Assembly: GCF_015708085.1 (NCBI RefSeq) | Contig: NZ_JADNYM010000014.1 | Location: forward strand, 55,097 to 119,096 | DNA: 64,000 nt | Direction of reading: 5' to 3' | Source: Arthrobacter terrae | Lineage (GTDB): Bacteria; Actinomycetota; Actinomycetes; Actinomycetales; Micrococcaceae | Shown here: one piece after another, positions 50,668 through 59,358 of the stretch | How positions within the stretch are numbered: the stretch's first letter is position 1 | Layout of the letters: each line of letters opens with the position of its first letter | The notes under the pieces: generated by a model | Seen by the model: the letters and a program-made list of their open reading frames with translations, nothing else | Databases searched by the model: none | What the model was told of the DNA's origin: nothing | Position numbers and translations under genes: made by a program

Positions 50668-51921
50668 TCATGTCACTGGATTGGCGGCGAGACTTTCCGT
50701 GCTCAGCAACACCACGACGGAAGAGGCGCAGATATCCATGGCCTGCCGGAGTGCGGCATTCCCCGCCGCCACCCTAAGCCCGGCCAGTGACGCAGCCCCG
50801 CATGGCCCGCTATCGAGCCCCAGCCGCTGCAGCTCGGTGACGGCCTGCAGGTCCTGATCCTCGGTGACCGTTACCGCGGCGTCGACACCGCCCTGCAGCA
50901 CGGGCCAGGCGATGCTGGAGACGATGCCGCAATTGAGCCCCGCCATCCGGGTGTAGCCGGTCCGCACCGCCACGGGATGCCCGGCCCGCAGGGACTCGAG
51001 CAGGCACGCCGATTCCTCGGGTTCGACGCTGAGCAGCGAGGGGCGGGAGACCTCTGCCCCGCGATCGCCGCCGCGGTAGTGAGCCGCTGTGGCCTGGATC
51101 AGTGAACCCACCCCGCAGGGGGTGACCACAACATCCGGACCGCCGGCACCGGCATCGTGCAACTGGGCGTCGATTTCGCGGAAGATCGTTGAGTATCCCT
51201 GAACAATCCAGCCGGGAATCTGTTCGTATCCGGGCCAGGCCGTGTCCTGCACCAGCAGTGCGTACGGATCCGCGGCCGCGGCCTGTGCGGCCTGACTGAC
51301 CACATCGTCGTAAGGCGCATCGACTTCGCATAGTTGCGCCCCTTCACTGACAATGCCGTCTTTGGCCCGCTGGCCGATGGACGCCGGGACAAACACCTGG
51401 GCCTGAAGCCCGAGCAGGGCGGCGGTATGGGCCACGGCCCTGCCATGATTGCCGTCAGTGGCACAGACAAGCCGGACCCTTGCGTCCAGCTGCTCCCTCA
51501 GCTCATCAAAGGTCCAGAGCCGATCGGGCTCGGACGTTGTGGCTGCCAAGGCCCGGCAAACGGCCCACGACGCGCCCACCATTTTGAACGCCGGGAGGCC
51601 AAACCGTTCGGCTTCCTCCTTCACAAAAACCCGCCCGACCCCCAGCTCCGCAGCCAGTTCGGGGCAATCGCGCAACGGCGTAGGTGCGTAACCGGGCAAC
51701 CGAAGGTGAAAATCAAGCACCTGAACCGGTGCGGAAACACTGCGATGGTCCCGCGCGGACGGATTCGAGTACCAGTCGCCGCTCTCCTGGCCGTCCGGTG
51801 AAACGGGGCCGGAAGGTGCGGGGCCGGAAGGTGCGGGGCCGGAAGGTGCGGGGCCGGACGGGACGGGGCCGGAAGGTGCGGGGCCGGAAGGTGCGGGGTC
51901 GGATGCGTTTGTGCCAGTCAT
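50668..51921 (-). CDS. diaminopropionate ammonia-lyase-like PLP enzyme
   Basis: A 417-residue fold-type II PLP enzyme. The PLP Lys is in FGLPAFKMVGASWA (about residues 103-116), CATDGNHGRAVAHTAALLG follows (about 152-170) and VVTPCGVGSLIQA is the phosphate-binding area (about 252-264). The sequence is nearest diaminopropionate ammonia-lyase, with threonine/serine dehydratases next. It would release ammonia from a small amino acid. The N-terminal 38 residues hold a Pro-Ala-Pro-Ser-Gly repeat tract, from a 15-bp tandem repeat at 51805-51900. ATG 51921 is used; a CACAAT box ends six bases upstream. The upstream extension overlaps the divergent gene. Confidence 0.87.
   Translation of the reverse strand: MTGTNASDPAPSGPAPSGPVPSGPAPSGPAPSGPAPSGPVSPDGQESGDWYSNPSARDHRSVSAPVQVLDFHLRLPGYAPTPLRDCPELAAELGVGRVFVKEEAERFGLPAFKMVGASWAVCRALAATTSEPDRLWTFDELREQLDARVRLVCATDGNHGRAVAHTAALLGLQAQVFVPASIGQRAKDGIVSEGAQLCEVDAPYDDVVSQAAQAAAADPYALLVQDTAWPGYEQIPGWIVQGYSTIFREIDAQLHDAGAGGPDVVVTPCGVGSLIQATAAHYRGGDRGAEVSRPSLLSVEPEESACLLESLRAGHPVAVRTGYTRMAGLNCGIVSSIAWPVLQGGVDAAVTVTEDQDLQAVTELQRLGLDSGPCGAASLAGLRVAAGNAALRQAMDICASSVVVLLSTESLAANPVT
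51805..51900. repeat. 15-bp tandem repeats at the start of the ammonia-lyase gene
   Basis: Six units of a GGGGCCGGAAGGTGC-type 15-mer (one with ACGGGAC replacing AAGGTGC) run through 51805-51900. On the minus strand they code for a Pro-Ala-Pro-Ser-Gly repeat near the protein's N-terminus. Confidence 0.9.
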
Positions 51922-52006
51922 CTCACCATTGTGCGTCCGGGGCTGCGAAACAGCCAGCACCCGGGACGCCCGCCACCGTCGGTAGGCAGGTCGGTAGGCT
52001 GGAACT

Positions 52007-52678
52007 ATGGTTTCCAAGTCCTCGAAAACCGGCCGTCTTCAAGCACCCCGGCTGTCCCCCGTCCACCTGCACGAGCTGCGGGACGCGACAGATTCGTCCT
52101 TCCTCTCCGGCGACACTTACGACGGCGAGCGCTTTGACCGACCAACTCTGGACGGGCTGGATCTCACGGCCTCGGACTTCATCGACTGTGAATTTCAGGG
52201 CGCCACTTTCCACCAGGCTCAATTGCGCGGCGTCAGGTTCCGCAATTGCATCCTCGCCGATAGCTTTGCCCCGGTCTTCACGGCCGCCCGCTCCACGTGG
52301 CGGGATGTGGTGGTCACGGCTCCGCGCTGGGGCTCGGCGGAGCTCTACGACAGCACCTGGCAATCCGTGCGGATCGACGGCGGGAAGCTGGATTTTCTCA
52401 ACCTGCGGACTGCAAAAATCTCCGATCTGCTGATCAGCGACTGCATCATCAATGAACTCGACCTTGGCGGCAGCACGGTCAGCCGGATGGCTCTGAAGAA
52501 CTGCCGGATCGGCACCCTTGACGTCAGTGCGGCAAAATGTACGGATCTGGATCTGCGCGGCAGCGAATTCAGCGCTATTCACGGCATCGGTAACCTGGCC
52601 GGAGCTGTCATCGACGATTACCAGCTGGGGCTGCTGGCTCCGCTGCTGGCCGGATATCTGGGCATTAGCGTCGCCTGA
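52007..52678 (+). CDS. pentapeptide-repeat protein
   Basis: A 223-residue protein with A(D/N)LXX-type repeats: DGLDLTASDFIDCEFQGATFHQAQLRGVRFRNCIL (about residues 49-83), then VRIDGGKLDFLNLRTAKISDLLISDCIINELDLGGSTV (about 121-160). Such proteins fold as a right-handed beta-helix, and some shield DNA gyrase. Here no gyrase-related partner is near and the function is open. The ATG is six bases after TAGGCT. The end is hydrophobic (YQLGLLAPLLAGYLGI). It is 21 bases before the sialidase gene. Confidence 0.88.
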   Translation: MVSKSSKTGRLQAPRLSPVHLHELRDATDSSFLSGDTYDGERFDRPTLDGLDLTASDFIDCEFQGATFHQAQLRGVRFRNCILADSFAPVFTAARSTWRDVVVTAPRWGSAELYDSTWQSVRIDGGKLDFLNLRTAKISDLLISDCIINELDLGGSTVSRMALKNCRIGTLDVSAAKCTDLDLRGSEFSAIHGIGNLAGAVIDDYQLGLLAPLLAGYLGISVA

Positions 52679-52699
52679 GCCGGAGGCTAATATGGAACT

Positions 52700-54361
52700 A
52701 TGACGCCATCCTTTGACCGCGTCCTGGCGACCCGGGGGATCGGCGGTTACCGCCAATACCGGATTCCGGCTCTGGCGGTGAGCACCCATGGCACGGTCCT
52801 TGCGGCCTATGACGGCCGGCCGAACCTGGATGACCTGCCGAATCCGATCGATCTTCTGCTGCGCCGCAGCGGTGATTGTGGCAGGACGTGGGGGCCGCAG
52901 CAGGTGGTTCGGACCGGAATTTCGCTGGCCGGCTTTGGCGACCCGAGCCTGCTGGTGGATGCGGAAACCGGCCGGATTTTCATGTTCCACGCGGCTGGCA
53001 CGCAGGCTGGCTTCTTCGAAGCGGTAGCCGGGTTGGAGCCGACGGATGCAGTGCAGCACTGCGATTACAGTTATTCCGACGACGACGGCGTCAGCTGGCA
53101 GCACCGCCGGATCACCGACCAGCTCAAAAGGGACGCGATAACCGGCATTTTTGCGGCATCCGGTCAGGGTATCCAGCTGCATGCAGGACCATACCGAGGC
53201 AGGCTGATCCAGCAGTTCGTGGTCCTTGTCACCGAGGAGAAAGCGGCCGGAAATACGGCCGGAAAAATCCTGGCTGCGTCTGCCTATAGCGACGACCACG
53301 GCGGGACATGGACCCTGGGCGAGTTCATCGGACCGGGCACCAATGAGAACAAAACGGTGGGGCTTTCTGATGGGCACGTCCTGCTGCACTCCCGCGCTAC
53401 GCCGAACCGGCTGACGGCAATCTCCACTGACGGCGGGCACTCCTACTCGCTTCCCCGCCCGCATCCGGACCTCCCGGATCCCAGCGACAATGGCTCAGTG
53501 ACCCGCTTCGACGGCCTCCCCGTCCTTGCCGGCTGGTCCTCGCCCGCCACCGACAGCTGGCTGATCGCCACGCACAACCATGACACCGCGCTGCGGCGAA
53601 ACACAGTACTCAAGCTCTCCGTGGATGACGGCAGTTCCTGGCCGCACGCTTTAGTCCTGTGTCCGGGCAGCAGCGCCTATTCCACCGCGGCCCGGCTGCC
53701 GGACGGCAGAATCGGGGTGCTCTACGAGCGGGAGGGTTACCGGGAAATCGTCTTCACCTCGGTGGATTCTGCCCGGCTGCGCACCGCACCCGCTGCGCCC
53801 ATGGCGGGTACGGCCCCGCACGGAAACGAAAAGGATGTCGTTCTGGAGGTGGAACTGCGCTCCATCTCGCCGGGCCTGCCGGAAACCTGGCAGACGGTGG
53901 GGGAAAGTGTGCCTCTACCCGGACCGCAGGGGGAATTCCCCGTGGCCGTATGGAAGGAGATGGGCCAGGGGTATTCCGCTGATGCCGTCCAAATCCTCTC
54001 CAATCGGGAGTCGCAGGCCCTAAACTACGGGCCGCCCCGCCCCGGTTATGCCAGCGGGGACATCCTGGCTTTTGCCGTCAGGGCCACTAATCACGGCAGC
54101 CAGCCTGCCGCCGTCGTACTGACCGGGAACTTCAGCACTGCCCGAGCCGAGAGTTCTGTGCAGCTCCCTCCCGGCGGCGAACACCTTTACCCATCCCTGA
54201 CGTACACGGTGACGGACAGCGACGTTGCAGCCGGCTCCGCAGCTGTCTCCTTCGGCCTGCGCGCGCCGGTGAGCACCCGGCAGGCAAACGCTGGTGCCGC
54301 GGCGCCCGGCAGGAGGTTCCGGTTCGATACGACAACCGGAGAGGTGCAGATCGATTCCTAA
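52700..54361 (+). CDS. exo-alpha-sialidase (neuraminidase)
   Basis: A 553-residue GH33-type sialidase. The Arg-Ile-Pro motif is in YRIPAL (about residues 19-24), and four Asp boxes follow: SDDDGVSW (about 119-126), SDDHGGTW (about 195-202), STDGGHSY (about 237-244) and SVDDGSSW (about 307-314). YEREGYREIVFTSV carries the catalytic Tyr-Glu region (about 342-355). The C-terminal 190 residues are a beta-rich domain. The enzyme cleaves sialic acid from glycans. No signal peptide is seen, unusual for a secreted sialidase. The ATG is six bases after TAATAT. Its stop overlaps the convergent pspA gene by four bases. Confidence 0.9.
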   Translation: MTPSFDRVLATRGIGGYRQYRIPALAVSTHGTVLAAYDGRPNLDDLPNPIDLLLRRSGDCGRTWGPQQVVRTGISLAGFGDPSLLVDAETGRIFMFHAAGTQAGFFEAVAGLEPTDAVQHCDYSYSDDDGVSWQHRRITDQLKRDAITGIFAASGQGIQLHAGPYRGRLIQQFVVLVTEEKAAGNTAGKILAASAYSDDHGGTWTLGEFIGPGTNENKTVGLSDGHVLLHSRATPNRLTAISTDGGHSYSLPRPHPDLPDPSDNGSVTRFDGLPVLAGWSSPATDSWLIATHNHDTALRRNTVLKLSVDDGSSWPHALVLCPGSSAYSTAARLPDGRIGVLYEREGYREIVFTSVDSARLRTAPAAPMAGTAPHGNEKDVVLEVELRSISPGLPETWQTVGESVPLPGPQGEFPVAVWKEMGQGYSADAVQILSNRESQALNYGPPRPGYASGDILAFAVRATNHGSQPAAVVLTGNFSTARAESSVQLPPGGEHLYPSLTYTVTDSDVAAGSAAVSFGLRAPVSTRQANAGAAAPGRRFRFDTTTGEVQIDS

Positions 54362-55074
54362 ACCAGCCGCGCGGCCCGGTCCGCCTTCATCAAGGACAGC
54401 TCGGCGTCCACCTGGTGCTCGCCGCTGATCCGGTCGAGTTCGCGGGCCACCGGGTCACTGAACGGCCGGGTGGGGTCCTCCAGTGTGCCGGCCCTGTTCA
54501 TCTCGTCCAGAGCCGCCGACCGGGCCTGCATCTGCGCGGCGTGCTGCTCGGCCCGGGCCATGGTCAGGGAGACCTCTGCCAGCTCTTTATTCAGCCCACC
54601 CAGCGACTCGCCGATCCGGCTCTGCGCCTCCGCGGCCGAGTACGTTGCCCGAATGGTCTCCGCGCGGATGCGGAAACCCTCCAGGCGGATCTGCAATTGG
54701 CCGAATCCGTCAGTGAGCTTCGTTTCCTGCGCATACAGTCCATCGCGGGCACGGGTAATCTCCGCCAGCTGTGCCGCCAGGTCGGCGCGCCGGGACAGCG
54801 CCAGATGGGCCAGCTCATCCTGCTTCAGGTCTACCGCGCGCTGCGCCTGCTGCTGCAGACGCCCCATCGCCGCATGCAGCTCGTTGGCCTGAATCTCCAG
54901 CCGGTGCCGGCTGGTGGCAACATCTGCAATGCCGCGCCGCACCTGCTGCAGAGCTTCCAGCTGGTTTCGGTACGCATAGTCCAGACTGCGCTGCGGGTCC
55001 TCATATCTATCCACCGCGGCATTGGCCCTGGATCGAAAAATCATTGTGATGCGCTCAATCAGCGTCACGGCCAT
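54358..55074 (-). CDS. pspA: PspA/IM30-family protein
   Basis: A 238-residue, almost wholly helical protein. It starts TLIERITMIFRSRANAAVDRYEDPQRSLDYAYRNQLEAL, the amphipathic head of PspA/Vipp1/IM30, followed by a long coiled coil (about residues 45-190, HRLEIQANELHAAMGRLQQQ and ADLAAQLAEITRARDGLYAQ) and a C-terminal RELDRISGEHQVDAELSLMKAD. PspA coats the inner membrane during envelope stress. The upstream gene is a small membrane protein with a coiled coil, probably its partner. Confidence 0.9.
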   Translation of the reverse strand: MAVTLIERITMIFRSRANAAVDRYEDPQRSLDYAYRNQLEALQQVRRGIADVATSRHRLEIQANELHAAMGRLQQQAQRAVDLKQDELAHLALSRRADLAAQLAEITRARDGLYAQETKLTDGFGQLQIRLEGFRIRAETIRATYSAAEAQSRIGESLGGLNKELAEVSLTMARAEQHAAQMQARSAALDEMNRAGTLEDPTRPFSDPVARELDRISGEHQVDAELSLMKADRAARLV

Positions 55075-55111
55075 GCTCCTGTCATTGCTGATTCCGTCCC
55101 GGTTTGGCCAG

Positions 55112-55684
55112 CTAGGGGTTCCCGAGACGGGTATAGGTGGCGGCCCAGTTGTCCAGCACCTTCGCCTCGACGTCCAGACGCCGGGTGAGAGTGGAAATAT
55201 CGACGGCGGTCATCGGCTGCGAGGTCCTGGCCAGCGCCTGCCGAACGCCGGCACAGGTGTGCAGTACCTGCCCGCTCTGGGTTCCCAGCGTCTGTGCGTA
55301 GAGCCGCTGGATGGCGGGATCCGGGTCTTTTTCCGCCACTGCCAGCTGGCGATCGAGCACGCTGCCGGCATGATTCAAGGTCTGCACAATGTAGCCCAGG
55401 TTCCCCACCTGCTGGCGGGAATCCACCGCGACGGACAGGCTCCTGTTGGTGGCTGCCAGACTGTCCTGGAGCTGCAGCCGCGTGACCGCCAGGCCACGAC
55501 GCTGCGGATCCGAGCTTCGGGTGCGGTAGACGAGGGCGCCCCTGCGCGCTCTACTCACGGGAGCAACCCGTCGCGCGACACCGCGGCCACCGCGATACAG
55601 CAGAACACCGGCAGTTGTTACTCCCGCGCCGACAACCACCACGATGATCAGCAGCAGAATCAGTAGAACGGTTGCCGCATCCAT
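55112..55684 (-). CDS. membrane-anchored helical protein, probable PspA partner
   Basis: A 190-residue protein with one N-terminal membrane helix (about residues 5-30, VLLILLLIIVVVVGAGVTTAGVLLY), a very basic stretch (RGGRGVARRVAPVSRARRGALVYRTRSSDPQRRG) and then a helical region (QLQDSLAATNRSLSVAVDSRQQVGNLGYIVQTL and on to DNWAATYTRLGNP). I do not recognise the family. It lies 37 bases upstream of pspA in the same direction, so it may anchor or regulate PspA at the membrane. GGAGGCGAC precedes the ATG. Confidence 0.7.
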   Translation of the reverse strand: MDAATVLLILLLIIVVVVGAGVTTAGVLLYRGGRGVARRVAPVSRARRGALVYRTRSSDPQRRGLAVTRLQLQDSLAATNRSLSVAVDSRQQVGNLGYIVQTLNHAGSVLDRQLAVAEKDPDPAIQRLYAQTLGTQSGQVLHTCAGVRQALARTSQPMTAVDISTLTRRLDVEAKVLDNWAATYTRLGNP

Positions 55685-55776
55685 TTTCGCGTCGCCTCCA
55701 CACAATCGTCAGGCCGCAATCGTGTTCGGCGCCGCGGCCTATGCGCAGTAGCCTAGCACGCAGCACTGCGCTGCAC

Positions 55777-55806
55777 AGCGTTGTGCGCAATGTTGTGCAC
55801 AACGCT
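55777..55806. other. hairpin between the deaminase and the membrane protein genes
   Basis: AGCGTTGTGC (55777-55786) pairs perfectly with GCACAACGCT (55797-55806) round a ten-base loop. It lies downstream of the deaminase gene and upstream of the membrane-anchored gene, so it may be a terminator or an operator. Confidence 0.5.
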
Positions 55807-55816
55807 CGCTTAGCTG

Positions 55817-55860
55817 CCCGGCGGTCAGCCGCCAGGTTAGCCCCCCGGCGGTCAGCCGCC
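55817..55860. repeat. duplicated hairpin just after the deaminase gene
   Basis: The 17-mer CCCGGCGGTCAGCCGCC occurs at 55817-55833 and 55844-55860 (27-bp period). Each copy is itself a GGCGG-TCAG-CCGCC stem-loop. On the minus strand they lie directly behind the deaminase stop and may act as a double terminator. Confidence 0.75.
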
Positions 55861-55863
55861 CGG

Positions 55864-56886
55864 TCAGCTGCGCGGTTGCGCCATCCGCCAGTTGTCGATC
55901 TCGGCCAGCAGCGTCCCGCTGCGCTCGCGCGGCAGGAAGGCCGAGCGGACCGAATTGGCGGCCAGTTCCGCCAACTGGCTGCTGTCCAGAGCGAAGGTGC
56001 TGGTCAGCTGTGCCATATTGTCATCGAGGTAACCGCCGAAGTAGGACGGATCATCCGAATGCACGGAGACATTCAGCCCGCGGGCCAGCATACCGGGCAG
56101 GGGATGGTCCGCCAGCGTGTCCACCGTTCGCAGCCGCACATTGGACAATGGACAGACAGTGAGCGGAATCTGCTCAGTCAGCAGCCGTTCGACCAGCATT
56201 TCATCCTCAATGGCGCGGATTCCGTGGTCGATGCGGGCCACGCCCAGCAAATCCAGCGCTTCCCAGATGTACTCCGGGCCACCCTCCTCGCCGGCGTGAG
56301 CTACGCATTTGAGCCCGGCGTCATGTGCGCGCGCAAAAACGGCAATGAATTTCGACGGCGGATGGCCCACCTCCGCTGAGTCCAGGCCGATGCCAATGAT
56401 CGGCGCGTCCATGGCAATCAGCTGCTCAAGCACGTCAAGCGCTTCCCCGGCGGCTCTGTCCCGCAGGAATGCTGCTATCAGTGAGGTGGTCAGGCCGTAT
56501 CGGGCCTCGCTGTCCGCCAGTCCCCGGGTGACTCCATTGATGCAGGTCTCCAGTGAAACACCACGGATCAGATGCGCCTGTGGGTCGACGAAAATTTCTG
56601 CATGCCGCACGCCAGCGGCACCGGCCCGCACCAGATACGCCCGAGTCATATCCTCGAAGTCCTGCTCGGTGAGCAGAACTGCCATATTGCTGTAATACAG
56701 CGTCAGGAAAGACTGCAGATCGGTGAACTTATACTTCTCCCGCAGGGCGGAAACGTCCCGGTACGGCAGCGTAATACCGTTGCGCAGGGCCAGTGCGAAG
56801 ATAAGCTCCGGTTCCAGCGTCCCTTCGATGTGCAAGTGCAGCTCTGCGGTAGGCAGGCGGACGGGGCCCAAACGGGAAATTGACAT
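55864..56886 (-). CDS. adenosine deaminase-family enzyme, probably adenine deaminase
   Basis: A 340-residue zinc hydrolase. ELHLHIEGTLEPELIF (about residues 14-29) provides two zinc-binding His and a Glu-Pro-Glu motif, with ACVAHAGEEGGPEYIWEAL-type block (about 192-210), DHGIRAIED and VSVHSDDPSYFGGYL (about 272-286, two Asp). The EGTLEPEL and SDDPSYFGGY forms are those of the prokaryotic adenine deaminases within the adenosine-deaminase fold, rather than true adenosine deaminases, which have HLDG and SLNTDDP-type motifs. It would feed purine salvage, fitting the pur genes in the window. Confidence 0.85.
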   Translation of the reverse strand: MSISRLGPVRLPTAELHLHIEGTLEPELIFALALRNGITLPYRDVSALREKYKFTDLQSFLTLYYSNMAVLLTEQDFEDMTRAYLVRAGAAGVRHAEIFVDPQAHLIRGVSLETCINGVTRGLADSEARYGLTTSLIAAFLRDRAAGEALDVLEQLIAMDAPIIGIGLDSAEVGHPPSKFIAVFARAHDAGLKCVAHAGEEGGPEYIWEALDLLGVARIDHGIRAIEDEMLVERLLTEQIPLTVCPLSNVRLRTVDTLADHPLPGMLARGLNVSVHSDDPSYFGGYLDDNMAQLTSTFALDSSQLAELAANSVRSAFLPRERSGTLLAEIDNWRMAQPRS

Positions 56887-57011
56887 GCATCATTCCATCA
56901 CACCGTCACGGTGCGGTACATAAAAAAATGCGCGGGGCATCACGTTACAGGGCTTGACACGGGAGTAAACTGAGCCGATCCGAGCGGCGGCACGATCTTC
57001 CGGAGGCACTA

Positions 57012-58469
57012 ATGAGTCAGCTGGCAAACCCGTACTCAATCTGGCGGCGCAAACCCGTTCAGGACGTCGACGATGAAAAAGGCGGCGGACTCCTGCGCAG
57101 CCTTGGTCTGTGGCAACTCACCGCCATCGGGGTCGGGGGCATTATCGGCGTAGGAATTTTTACGCTCGCCGGTGTCGTGGCCCACGGGGACAGCGCCAAC
57201 CCCGGCGTTGGGCCGGCCGTCGTCATCTCCTTTCTCATCGCAGGGTTGGCCAGTGGCGCGGCCGCCCTCTCCTACGCTGAGTTCGCCGGGATGATTCCCC
57301 GTGCCGGCTCCGCCTACACCTACGGCTACGTGGCACTGGGCGAGCTGGTGGGCTGGTTTATCGGCTGGGACCTGCTGCTGGAATACATCGCCATCGTGGC
57401 CGTGGTGGCCATTGGGATTTCCGGCTACTTCAGCGCCTTTATGAGCGGTATCGGCGTCACCGTGCCGGACTGGATTTCCAGTGCCTGGACGCCCGAGACG
57501 CCGCACGGCATCATTAACCTGCCCGCCGTCGTCGTCTGCCTACTGGTGACCTGGATCCTCAGTCGAGGCTCGAAGAGTTTCGGCCGGTTTGAGCTGGTGG
57601 CCGTCGGAGTGAAGGTGCTGCTGATCCTGGGAATCATCGGGATCGGCATGTTCCATCTCAACGGCTCCAACTTTGTCCCGTTTATGCCCACCAGTTTTGG
57701 GCCGGTCCTCGGAGGTGCGGCCACGGTCTTCTTCGCCGTCTTTGGTTATGACGCGATGAGCACCGCCGCTGAAGAAGCCACGGACGCAAAAAAACACATG
57801 CCCAAGGCGATTATTCTCTCGCTGATCATCGCTATGATCCTCTACGTCATGGCGACTCTGGTACTCACGGGCATGCAGAAATATACCGACCTGAACCCGA
57901 ACAGCGCGTTCGCATCCGCCTTCGACTCCGTGGGGCTGCCGACGATTGCCACTATCATTGCCGGGTTTGCCGTGATTTCCATCCTGACGGTGATGCTGAC
58001 GTTCCTGCTTGGGGTGACCCGCGTCTGGTTCGCCATGAGCCGGGACGGTCTGCTGCCGAAGTGGTTCTCCCAAACGGATAAGAAACGCGTTCCGCAGCGG
58101 GTTACCTGGATTGCCGGCGGCGCCTCCGCAGTGCTGGCGGGCGTCCTCCCCATCCGTCTGGTTGCCGATCTGACCAACATCGGCATCCTGGCGGCGTTCG
58201 TGGTGGTCTGTGTGGCGGTCATAGTGCTGCGGCGCACCAAGCCAGATGAGCCCCGTACCTTCCGGCTTCCCTTCATGCCCGTGGTGCCCGCGTTCGGTGT
58301 GCTCGCCTCCGCGTTCCTGATCACGCAGCTGCACTGGGAGACCTGGCTCCGATTCGCCATCTGGCTGATCATCGGCCTGTTTATCTACTTCCTTTATGGC
58401 CGGCACCACTCAGTGATGAATCCGGACAGTCCGCGTCACGAAGCTGTCGCCGCTCCCGGCCGTGACTGA
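57012..58469 (+). CDS. APC-superfamily amino-acid permease (CAT-like)
   Basis: A 485-residue membrane protein with 12 or more helices. LTAIGVGGIIGVGIFTLAG (about residues 36-54) is the conserved first-helix GxG motif, and AAALSYAEFAGMIPRAGSAYTYGYVALGE (about 83-111) is the second signature. VFGYDAMSTAAEEATDAKKHMPKAI marks helix 6 and the following loop. It resembles cationic amino-acid transporters. The substrate is uncertain. The ATG follows CCGGAGG by about seven bases. The stop sits in a 16-bp duplication (58459-58489). Confidence 0.92.
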   Translation: MSQLANPYSIWRRKPVQDVDDEKGGGLLRSLGLWQLTAIGVGGIIGVGIFTLAGVVAHGDSANPGVGPAVVISFLIAGLASGAAALSYAEFAGMIPRAGSAYTYGYVALGELVGWFIGWDLLLEYIAIVAVVAIGISGYFSAFMSGIGVTVPDWISSAWTPETPHGIINLPAVVVCLLVTWILSRGSKSFGRFELVAVGVKVLLILGIIGIGMFHLNGSNFVPFMPTSFGPVLGGAATVFFAVFGYDAMSTAAEEATDAKKHMPKAIILSLIIAMILYVMATLVLTGMQKYTDLNPNSAFASAFDSVGLPTIATIIAGFAVISILTVMLTFLLGVTRVWFAMSRDGLLPKWFSQTDKKRVPQRVTWIAGGASAVLAGVLPIRLVADLTNIGILAAFVVVCVAVIVLRRTKPDEPRTFRLPFMPVVPAFGVLASAFLITQLHWETWLRFAIWLIIGLFIYFLYGRHHSVMNPDSPRHEAVAAPGRD

Positions 58470-58489
58470 TACCTGCCGTGACGGATACC
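58459..58489. repeat. 16-bp duplication across the permease stop codon
   Basis: GCCGTGACTGATACC (58459-58473) is repeated as GCCGTGACGGATACC (58475-58489), 14 of 15 bases identical. The TGA stop is within the first copy. Confidence 0.88.
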
Positions 58490-58516
58490 AGCGCATTCGC
58501 CGAGTAGTCTGGGGGT

Positions 58517-58747
58517 ATGCGTAAAAAAACGGGTCGGGCGGATCTGGTCTTCCAATTTGTCAGTTTTGCTCTGGTCTGTCTGGTCCTGTCGGTGCTTCCA
58601 TGGCCATTCCTGCTCAAGATTGCAGCCGCTTTCGCGTTGTCCCTGCTGCTGTCCGCGGTGTACGCACGTGCCCGGCGTAACGCGCAGCGACGCAAGACGG
58701 AGCCGAAACGAATGCGCGTGATCAGCGTCAAAAGCGTGCAGGACTAG
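58517..58747 (+). CDS. small two-helix membrane protein
   Basis: A 76-residue protein with a basic N-terminus (MRKKTGRADL), two membrane helices (about residues 11-28 and 30-49; VFQFVSFALVCLVLSVLPWPF and LLKIAAAFALSLLLSAVY) and a long basic tail (ARARRNAQRRKTEPKRMRV). It resembles small DUF4229-like envelope proteins, though not closely. The ATG is six bases after TAGTCT. It is 4 bases before the HutD gene and probably co-transcribed. Confidence 0.65.
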   Translation: MRKKTGRADLVFQFVSFALVCLVLSVLPWPFLLKIAAAFALSLLLSAVYARARRNAQRRKTEPKRMRVISVKSVQD

Positions 58748-58751
58748 ACCC

Positions 58752-59327
58752 GTGCAGGTAATCCGCTATAGCCGGCTCAAACCCGAACGCTGGGCCAACG
58801 GCGGCGGCGTCACCCGGACGGTGGCGGCGGTGAAAGCGGCAGACGGCGATGGCTGGGACTGGCGGATCAGCATCGCGGAAGTAACTACGGCAGGTCCGTT
58901 CTCAGTGATGCCGGGAATCGAGCGCCTTATCACCGTGATCGACGGTGACCTGCTGCTGTTGGAGGTCGACGGCGGCGAGCACCTCCTTGAGAAATACCGC
59001 CCCTTCCGCTTCTCCGGGGACGCCGCAACAAACGCAGCGCTGCCAACGGGCAATGTGATGGACTTGGGCGTTGTGGCCCGCAGCGGGAAATTCAAGGCCT
59101 ACACCACCGTCATCGAGCTCTCCAAAAAGCGCCCGCATCCGGTTTTTGCCGACCAGTATGCGGTTCTTCTGCAAGGACAGGCAACGGTGGAGGAAGGTAC
59201 AGCGTCCGGGCCGGGTGCCGCCGCCGCCGCGCTCTCCCGTTTTGACGCCGTCGCCGGTTCCGATGCCGCACCCGAACTCACCGGCCGCGGCTTTGTAGCC
59301 ATTGTGAGCATCGGCGCTGCGCACTAA
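58752..59327 (+). CDS. HutD/Ves family protein
   Basis: A 191-residue cupin-like protein. It opens VIRYSRLKPERWANGGGVTRTVAAV (about residues 3-27) and continues DWRISIAEVTTAGPFSVMPGIERLITVIDG (about 36-65), both hallmarks of HutD/Ves, with beta-strand blocks FRFSGD and GNVMDLGVVAR. HutD is found with histidine-use genes and may regulate or bind an intermediate; no hut genes are in this window, so the role here is open. The GTG start is four bases after the small membrane gene. Confidence 0.85.
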   Translation: MQVIRYSRLKPERWANGGGVTRTVAAVKAADGDGWDWRISIAEVTTAGPFSVMPGIERLITVIDGDLLLLEVDGGEHLLEKYRPFRFSGDAATNAALPTGNVMDLGVVARSGKFKAYTTVIELSKKRPHPVFADQYAVLLQGQATVEEGTASGPGAAAAALSRFDAVAGSDAAPELTGRGFVAIVSIGAAH

Positions 59328-59351
59328 CGACAGGCCCTGGACTAACGACAG
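59323..59351. repeat. 18-bp-period duplication across the HutD stop codon
   Basis: ACTAACGACAG occurs at 59323-59333 and 59341-59351. The TAA stop (59325-59327) is in the first copy. Confidence 0.85.
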
Positions 59352-59358
59352 TCGCGGC

